From assembly GCA_016647705.1 (NCBI GenBank), contig CM028334.1:12433546-12497545 (forward strand): a DNA stretch of 64,000 nucleotides, given 5' to 3'. Source of the stretch: Eucommia ulmoides (lineage: Eukaryota; Streptophyta; Magnoliopsida; Garryales; Eucommiaceae). Under the pieces are notes generated by a model that worked only from the letters and a program-made list of their open reading frames with translations, had not been told where the DNA came from and did no database searches. Shown one piece after another: positions 57,130 to 64,000 of this stretch; the stretch's first letter is position 1, and each line of letters begins with the position of its first letter. The translations under genes were made by a program, and so were the position numbers.

Positions 57130-57960
57130 TAGGAGAGTAAGTTACTGAGAATCTTACAGCGGCATCGATTCGCTTTTGCTTGGTCTATATCAAATATCAA
57201 AGGAATTAGCCATTCGGTTTGCATGCATAAGATTTTGATGGAGGATGCATTCAAACCCTCCATTGAACATCAACGGTGGCTAAATCTGGCTATAAAGGAA
57301 GTGATGAGAGCGGAGGTGTTGAAGCTCTTGAATGCGGGAATTATATATGTTATATCCGATAGTGAGTAGGTTAGCCCGATGCAAGTGGTGCCCAAGAAAG
57401 GAGGTATGACAGTGGTGAAAAATGATAAGGATGACCTTATTCCTACAAGGACCATCACGGGATGGCGTGTGTGCATTGATTATAGAAGATTGAATAAGGC
57501 GACGAGGAATGGTCATTTTCCTCTTCCTTTCATTGACCAAATGCTTGATCGATTAGCCGGATATGAGTACTATTACTTTATTGATGGCTATTCAAGTTAC
57601 AATCAAATAGCCATTGCACCGAAGGACCAAGAAAAGACTATTTTCACATGCCCGTATGGGACATTCGCTTATAGGCGTATGCCATTCGGCCTTTGCAATG
57701 CACCGACAACTTTTTAATGGTGTATGATGGCAATATTTTTAGATATGGTGGAAGAGAAAATGTAAATCTTCATGGATGACTTCTCAGTCTTTGGGTTGTC
57801 TTTTGATCACTACCTATACAATTTGACACTTGTTCTTGACCGATGTGAAGAAAAGAATTTAGTTCTCAATTGAGAGAAGTGTCACTTTATGGTTAAAGAG
57901 GGGATCATCTTGGGTCATCAAGTCTCTTCCAAGGGGCTTGAGGTGGACTAAGTAAAGACT
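57130..57960 (+). pseudogene. Athila-like reverse transcriptase
   Basis: Motifs in order: VSPMQVVPKKGG, WRVCIDYRRLNKATRNGHFPLPFIDQ split across the frame, YYFIDGYSSYNQIAIAP, FAYRRMPFGLCNAPTTF, then IFMDDFSVFG with the catalytic FMDD at 57769-57780, and EKCHFMVKEGIILGHQVS. Nonsense codons start at 57130, 57367, 57715, 57763, 57871 and 57949. Several lie where the family has Gln or Trp. All in one frame, with no frameshift here. Confidence 0.9.
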
Positions 57961-58500
57961 GAAACGATTGAGAAGCTTCCGCCACCGATTAATGTGAAAG
58001 GAGTTCAAAGTTTCTTGGGGCATGCCGGATTTTACCAGTACTTTATTAAGGACTTCTCGAAGACGGTGAAGCCATTATGTCACCTACTTGAGAAGGATAC
58101 TCCATTTGAATTCAATGAATCCTTCTTGGAAGCGTTCAAGGCGATAAAGGAGAAGTTGATCACGGCTCCAATAATGGTCGTTCCGGACTGGGACGTGCCA
58201 TTTATTATGCAAGTAAGACATTGAATGATGCCCAGGAGAATTACACCACGACGTAGAAATAAATGCTAGTTGTTGTTTTTGCTTGTGATAAGTTCCGGTC
58301 TTATATCATTGGTTCAAAAGTGATCGTCTACACGGATCACGCGATTATCCGGTACTTGTTTGCAAAGAAAGATGCCAAGCCGAGATTGATAAGGTGGATT
58401 CTTCTATTGCAAGAGTGTGATGCTGAAATAAGGGATAAAAAGGAGAGTGAGAACGTTATTGCCAACCATTTGTTAAGGTTGATTCAAGAAGACATTGGTG
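57961..58500 (+). pseudogene. Athila-like RNase H with internal deletion
   Basis: The connection is intact (VQSFLGHAGFYQYFIKDFSK, PLCHLLEKDTPFEF). Near 58210 the frame changes. PFIMQ is followed directly by ASKTLNDAQENYTTT, so some 25-30 codons containing the first catalytic Asp of RNase H (CDAS motif) are missing. The rest is present in another frame: LVVVFACDKFRSYIIGSKVIVYTDHAI and KPRLIRWILLLQECDAEIRDKK. Confidence 0.85.
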
Positions 58501-59843
58501 AGGAGTCTAGCATCACAGAGGTGTTCCCTGACGAACAACTATTTTCAGTTGAAAATGCACTTCCTTGGTACGTGGACATTGTGAACTATCTTGCATGTAA
58601 TGTGTTGCCACCCGATTTGATTAGAGCCCAAAAGAAGAAATTCTTTTTCGATTCAAAGTATTATTTGTGGGACGAGCCGTTGCTATTCAAGAAATGTGCT
58701 GATCAGGTGATCCGGAGATGTGTTCCGGAGGAGGAGATGGCTAGTATTCTCTACCATTGTCATTCATCACCTTGTGGCGGCCATTTTGGTGCGACTTGGA
58801 TAGCATCGAAAGTACTTCAATCAGGTTTTTACTAGCCTTCTCAGTTTAAAGATTCGTACACGTTTGTGAAAACTTGTGATAGATGTTAAAGAGTGGGTAA
58901 CATATCAAGAAGGCATGAATTGCTATTAACGTCTATTCTTGAGCTTGAGTTGTTTGATGTGTGGAGTATTGATTTCATGGAACCATTTATGCCGTCATTT
59001 GGCAAAGAGTATATTTTGTTAGGAGTGGATTATGTGTCCAAATGGGTCAAGGCCATGGAAACACATACAAATGATGTCAAAGTGGTCTTAAAGTTCCTTC
59101 AACAAAATGTCATAATACGGTTCGGGACACCTCGAGCCTTAATTAGTGATGATGGAACCCACTTCTATAACAAAATGTTAAATGCTTTGTTGACAAAGTA
59201 TGGTGTTAGGCATAAGGTGGCGCTACCATACCACCCACAAACAAATGGGCAAGCAGAAGTTTCTAACCGAGAAATTAAGTTAATTTTGGAGAAAACGGTT
59301 CACACAAATCGCAAGGATTGGGCGGTGAAGCTTGATGATGCTTTATGGGCGCACTGCACGGCTTTTAAAACACCAATCGGTATGTCACTGTATCGATTGG
59401 TGTTCAGGAAGACGTGTCATTTGCCTGTTGAATTAGAGCACCGTGCATTCTGGGCGATTAAAAAACTCAACTTTGACCTAAAGGCTTCTGGTGCGTAACG
59501 TCTCCTCCAATTAAATGAAATGGAGGAATTCCAGCACAAGGCTTATGAGAATGCCAATCTTTACAAAGACAAAACAAAGAACTGGCATGATCAGATGATA
59601 GTCAGGAGGGAGTTCAGTCCGGGCCAACAAGTTCTGTTGTTTAATTCAAGACTGAGACTTTTTCCCGGAAAGTTGAAGTCCAGGTGGTCCAGACCGTTCT
59701 GAGTCAAGCATGTATTTCCTTTCGGCTTTGTTGAATTGGAAGAAGAAGATAGACGGACTTTCCGAGTCAATGGAGAGCGGATAAAGCACTACTTCAACAA
59801 CGATGAGCGAGTTGTGGAGAACATCTCCCTCGTTGAAGGCTAA
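58501..59843 (+). pseudogene. Athila-like integrase
   Basis: The zinc-binding part has YHCHSSPCGGHFG and CDRC, with stops between them (first bases near 58833 and 58887). The catalytic triad is visible: Asp at 58971 (WSIDFMEPF), Asp at 59148 (LISDDGTHF) and Glu at 59256 (NGQAEVSN), with 35 residues between the last two. After stops near 59496 and 59700 the C-terminus runs RRTFRVNGERIKHYFNNDE and ends at TAA 59841. The enzyme inserts cDNA; here the triad is intact although the frame is broken. Confidence 0.9.
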
Positions 59844-60106
59844 AGTCGGAATTCATAAACGTCCAGCTAGGGACGTTAAATCAAGTACAACTTTTTGATA
59901 GATCTTCGAGGGTATGAAATAACCCAACTTTTGTATTACTTATTTTATTTTGGAGGTCGGAATGGCCTCGGAACATGTTTGGTGATGAATCTATGAGAAT
60001 GGATATTCTAGGTAGTGTTTTGAACTCAAAAGTTGATGAAATAGAAAAGTGGAAACAAGTGGTAAAAAGTTATGTTAAGAAAAAAATGGAAAACATTAGT
60101 AAAAGG
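59844..60106 (+). other. Spacer after pol, no gene recognised
   Basis: Short open stretch 59975-60217 runs into the palindrome array and is not convincing as a gene. No motif seen. Confidence 0.45.
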
Positions 60107-60290
60107 TCACCGCCGCGGCAAAAAGCTCACCGCCGCAGCGGTGACACAACAGAGTGTTTTGCAAAAATCTGTAAACGAGTCACCGCCGCAACGAAGAATC
60201 CATCGCCGCGGCAGTAACTCAACAAAGAGTTTTAAAATTGTTTCCAGCACATTGTTGTTGTAGCGGTGAGTCCTCACTGCCGCAGCGACG
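60107..60290. repeat. Internal copy of the CCGCNGCGG palindrome array
   Basis: TCACCGCCGCAGCGGTGA at 60127-60144 is an 18-bp near-perfect palindrome, with partial copies at 60107, 60180, 60203, 60260 and 60276. It is the same type of array as in the 5' LTR U3, but in the internal region between integrase and the extra ORF. Confidence 0.8.
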
Positions 60291-60929
60291 AAGCGTCTGT
60301 TCGATTAAAATAGTTGCTCCTTCACAATTTCAAAAACCATCTTCCCAAAACCCAAAACCTCTCTAGATTCCTCCTACCAAACCTTTCCAAAAACCTTAGA
60401 CTTTACCTTTATCATTCCATATTACAAATTCAAACCTAAAATCATCCACCAAATCCGAGCATCCAACCCCAATTTTCAGATTTTTGGGATTTTCGGCCGT
60501 AGGGAGCAAGTTTGACAAGATTCGAGCCATTTGATCTATTTTCTTCAATCAAGTAAATGTTTTTCAACTTATATTTCATGTCTATGATGAAATTATAGGA
60601 TGATTTGCATCTACATTGCAAAAATGGTTGAATTTGGCATAAACCCCAAACCCTAGGCCCCCTTGTTTGCGATTTTTTATTTTATTTTAGGGTTTTTGCT
60701 CGATTTTTGGTAGTGATTATCTTTCAATATGGATTTTTTATTGCATGGAAAAGAATTATTAGCTACATTGTTGGATTTTCGTGTGAAAATATTGTGGTTA
60801 GTTTATGCGCATTGTGAATAGGGGGTATTCGTGACGGTTTGGACTCTTATAATTTGTTTGCATTGTTCGGTTTTGATTGCCTTGTTCTATTGCCTTGTTC
60901 TATTCTGTGATTGTGATTTTCTAGGGAAC
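60291..60929 (+). other. Non-coding leader of the post-integrase ORF
   Basis: AT-rich. A possible intron runs from a GTAAATG donor at about 60552 to a TTTCTAG acceptor ending at 60924, just before the ATG at 60930. Spliced subgenomic messages are known for env-like genes of some plant gypsy elements; use here is inference. Confidence 0.35.
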
Positions 60930-62070
60930 ATGATGAAGAAGGTAGCAACTAAAAGGCCCAGAAGAAGAGAAGCATCAGAGCCTCCTCCGAACTTCGATTC
61001 CATGAAGTTTGTATCCAAGGCTGTCGAAGAACACTACCACCAGCATTACCAAAGTAGGGCTTGCATAAAACAACGTGGGTTTGGGCCTGCGGCAGATCTC
61101 CTGGAGGATTTCTGAAATGTCATCCGAGGAAGGGGTTGGGAGCGATTCTGCAGATCGCCTCCTCCCTCTGACATTACACTTGTCCGGGAGTTCTACGTCA
61201 ATATTTCCATAGAGAGGGACACCCAAACCAAAGTCCAAGGTTGGCCAATTGATTTTAGTGTTGATCGGTTGAATGCTCTACTGGAAGTGGTCCCGCCGGC
61301 ACCATCTGACGAGACGAGGCCGTAGGCAGTTATTGGGCGAGTTTGGACTGAGTTCTCCCAGCCCTAACTACCGAAAATGTCCAATGGACTACCGTGGGGT
61401 CGGAGCCAGTGAATTTCCCCACAGATTCTTAAATCCAATTCCAAATATGTGGCATTATTTCATTTGCGGGAATCATATTCCAACCGCTCACCACTCTGAT
61501 GTTTCCAAGAAGAGGGCTCAGGTTCTCTATGCAATCCAATCCAGGGAGCCAATCAATATAGGCGAGTTAATCTATTCATCGATTCTCCATGTTGCCCGAT
61601 CAACGAAAGCAGGTTTTCCTTTTCCATCTTTCTTCACTGAACTTTTCAGTCAAGCTAGTATCGAAATTGCAGTGCATAATTTGTTGCCCCCTATCCTTCA
61701 AATTAATCAATCAACGATTAACCACATGTGGAAAGAGAAAGCATCGGGCCAGGGCGAAGGAAGACAGGAAGCACGTAAAACACATCGGAGAGTTGAGGCT
61801 GGGCCTTTTGAGGCCTCGGCTTCCGAGGTGCCTAGGCAATCTCCAGATGATTTAGCACGTATTTCTCAAGATATCCAGAATGTTCAACTAGATAACCAGG
61901 TATTACGCCAAGCTCAGTACAATACTGATCTCCGGATTACAACGCTTGGGGCTTACATGGAGCAGTGTATGCCGTATAATCACCATGTGCACCGGTTCAT
62001 GAGCGAACGGTCTGGCCATGACATGAGTTCATTTTCGCAGATGCCACAGATGTCACCTGACCTTTCATAG
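60930..62070 (+). pseudogene. Post-integrase ORF, plant-transposon-protein type
   Basis: It starts MMKKVATKRPRRREASEPPP. After a stop at 61112 the frame continues NVIRGRGWERFC, LVREFYVNISIERDT and GWPIDFSVDRLNALL. Near 61320 the frame shifts, and the second open stretch (to 62070) has NMWHYFICGNHIPTAHHSDVS, RAQVLYAIQSREPINIGELI, GFPFPSFFTELFSQASI, then a C-terminal tail with a probable coiled coil (DDLARISQDIQNVQLDNQVL). This order matches the domain annotated in plants as putative plant transposon protein, often found downstream of Athila pol. Biochemical function is unknown. It occupies the position of an env-like gene, but I see no signal peptide or membrane segment. Confidence 0.75.
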
Positions 62071-63838
62071 CCGCCACAATTTCCTTTCACACCCAGCAGT
62101 GGTGGCGATGACATTCTTCCAGCAAGACAGTAAGAGGTGAGACTTCTACGTCTCATCTCCTAGGTATGTGTTCTGACCCGATATTTTTCGCTACATGCTA
62201 TATGTTGAAATTGGGTTCGCTGCTCAGACAGTAGGGACACTGTCTTGTTTAAGTTTGGGGGAGTGTAATGATGTTTATGCTATGATGTTAATGGATAGTG
62301 TTAATCCAATTTGTTTTTTGTTTTTTTTTGTAGAAAATGATGAACAAAAATTTGACCAATTGTTTTTTATGTATATGATATGGATGTTTATGTATGCGTA
62401 ATTACGCTTTATAGACGTTCTAATTTATAAATATTGATGTTAATGTCTAGTTAAAGTACATTTTAATTTTCCATGTATGTATGTATAATGTTTAGTTAGT
62501 GTATGCAGGATAGTTTTAGATTTAGAATAGTGATATTAATGAATGAAGTTATAAGTTTATGTTGATTTTTTTAGGTTCGTCTAAGCCATGTCCCAATGAT
62601 GAAAATAATCCCCTAATTTTATATTGAGGTCGGGGGTGATACCATTCATGTGTGTTTTGTGTGCTTAGCATGTCAATCAAGTAAAAGTTATTTTGATCCT
62701 AAATCGCACGATCCCATAGACTCATTGTATAATTAGTTGAACAATTTGCCACTGATTATTTAGTAATAAGTTCATGACAAAAATGAGGAATCTAGAACTT
62801 GATTGGGGAGGCTTGAGGCAAAATTATAGGTGAAGTAATTCCGGAGGCATGATATAGGCCTTCATTTTTATCGCTTGATCCTTTTTTTAATCTAACCTGA
62901 AAAATTATTCCCTCATTTCCTTGTTGAAGCCCATAAATTTTTTCGATTCTGAACTAGTTTCTATACATATACCAATTAAATATTTCTAAATCGTTGTCGC
63001 TAAGTTTGAAAGTCAAAAGTGAGTGAAATCAGGTAAGATTAGTTTATGCTACCTGAAGTAAGTATTTGGGGCTTCGGAGGAAATATTATTGGTTCAGTTT
63101 TAGCGTATTCATTTGTCAGTCTTTTTAGTCTATTTGTACGCCCCTAAAATGTACAAATTTGAATAAGTTTGGGGGTTTGAAAAAAAAAAACAAACAAACT
63201 ACTACAATGTGAATATAGTGTTTAATTTCGGTTGTAGTGACAAGTGAATACAAGGTAATAAATTCCCATTCATGGTTTTGTTTTAAACATATGGGGTCAC
63301 GAGAGAGATTTGGCGACAAGTGTTTGTGCCTCGGGTATCGTTAGAATATAACGATTTTCTGTTTTCTATGTCCACGATACTCGTGGTCGTTCTTCATAGC
63401 CAAAGCCAAGACCTATTGATCTCTGTAAATGTACAAACCTACATTAGTGGATAGTTGAACCCAGTCAAGCATATGGTTTTCCTAAAAACTTTTAAAGTTT
63501 AAGTCATGAACTTATTTATTGAATAATCCAATCCGGTGTTTGATTTGTTATACATCTGAGTTCACACACACACACATTTCAAATGGATCTAGAATGGTTT
63601 TAACAGAGATCGAGTGTTGAAATTCTAGAACATCACGTGGTGTGTGTTATTCCTTAGCTTGATCTGATTACGGGCTGTTGAGGGAAGACCACATGGTTTC
63701 TTCAATTGAATTTGAATCTCACATGTGTTTATTTCGGATTTGTTAATGTTTACTTATTTTTAGTTTAGAAATTAGCTAATTAGAGTAGTTAGTTTAATTT
63801 AAAGTTAGGATGTTTTGCTCGAGGACTAGCAAAATTCC
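62071..63838 (+). other. Long 3' untranslated region with extra polypurine tracts
   Basis: Non-coding. Besides the main tract at 63839, AAGTTTGGGGGAGTG at 62251-62265 and AAGTTTGGGGG at 63165-63175 are near copies. A short CA repeat is at 63565-63577. Open frame 62195-62401 has no recognisable domain. Confidence 0.6.
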
Positions 63839-63852
63839 AAGTTTGGGGTATT
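63839..63852 (+). other. Polypurine tract of the Athila-like element
   Basis: AAGTTTGGGGTATT directly precedes the 3' LTR start TGATAAGTG at 63853. It primes plus-strand DNA synthesis. Confidence 0.8.
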
Positions 63853-64000
63853 TGATAAGTGTAAAATACCTATCTATTTCTAAGCCGAATTTGCCAGTTT
63901 TCGAGTGTTTTATTAATCTTTTATTGTGTTTTTGTTAGTATTTATGTTATTCAGGTGAAGGGATACAAACGATCTATGAACAAGCAAAACGGTGGGAGAA
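63853..64000 (+). mobile_element. Start of the 3' LTR, cut by the window end
   Basis: Matches 52817-52964 with about three substitutions (for example TGATAAGTG against TGATAGGTG, and GATACAAACGATC against GATGCAAACGAGC). The full LTR would extend roughly 1.3 kb beyond the window. Confidence 0.92.

Larger units (their letters stand above)
52817..64000 (+). mobile_element. Athila-like Ty3/gypsy retrotransposon, runs off the window
   Basis: 5' LTR 52817-54292, tRNA-Asp primer site 54299-54315, gag-pro-pol 54445-59843, an additional ORF (60930-62070), polypurine tract 63839-63850 and 3' LTR from 63853. The first 148 bp of the 3' LTR match the 5' LTR with about three differences, suggesting a relatively recent insertion, in contrast to the many nonsense codons. 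Clade call rests on the primer site, the protease/RT style and the extra ORF after integrase. The right TSD is outside the window; the left candidate is CTTGG. Confidence 0.92.

Overview
The window looks like heterochromatic, transposon-packed nuclear DNA from a flowering plant, probably a eudicot. It is AT-rich. I find no intact host gene, no rRNA, tRNA or CRISPR, and nothing bacterial. The plant assignment rests on the element families present: a rolling-circle Helitron with Rep/PIF1 helicase, Ty1/copia elements, Ty3/gypsy elements including an Athila-like one with a tRNA-Asp primer site, a plant-type RTE LINE, and tRNA-derived SINEs. Almost every base can be assigned to a layer of nested insertions. 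Every protein-coding region is broken.

Layout. 1-2902: AT-rich DNA with three copies of one SINE and a scrambled copia relic. 2903-39759: apparently one old minus-strand copia element (3' LTR 2903-3350; gag-pol 28060-24924; primer site and 5' LTR 39344-39759; flanks ACTAG/ACTAA) stretched to about 36.9 kb by later insertions. Inside it lie: (a) a plus-strand gypsy-like array (3455-24923), whose shared LTR is split by a 14.3-kb Helitron (3889-18192) and whose internal region holds a solo LTR (22420-23915); (b) a segment rich in GTTGAC palindromes, split by another solo LTR (28694-30116); (c) a complete non-coding gypsy-like element on the minus strand (30428-35559); (d) a near-full-length RTE LINE (35767-38994).

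40421-42653 is a solo LTR resembling the SIRE/Maximus type. 42659-49285 is a second minus-strand copia relic, broken by two solo LTRs (43008-45977 and 46789-48480). 49290-52816 is unclassified LTR-like sequence containing about fifteen copies of a 65-bp tandem repeat. 52817 to the window end is an Athila-like gypsy element: 5' LTR, tRNA-Asp primer site, gag, protease, reverse transcriptase, RNase H, integrase, a post-integrase ORF of the plant-transposon-protein type, polypurine tract and the start of the 3' LTR. It carries many nonsense codons.

Most boundaries are supported by target-site duplications (TSDs) read directly from the sequence: TAGAC, CCTAT, CTAAC, TGATG, GTAAA and ATCTT for LTR elements, 16 bp for the LINE, 12 and 8 bp for two SINEs, and an A/T junction with CTAG terminus and hairpin for the Helitron.

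The most unusual signal is a set of arrays of short near-perfect palindromes just upstream of the presumed TATA box in several LTRs. The position is conserved but the palindrome core differs between copies: CCGCNGCGG in some, GCCTAGGC in another, and GTTGAC (W-box-like) in the SIRE-like LTR. The Helitron is also unusual. It carries more than 6 kb of AGAAAC-type hexamer arrays and higher-order tandem duplications between its 5' end and its Rep gene.
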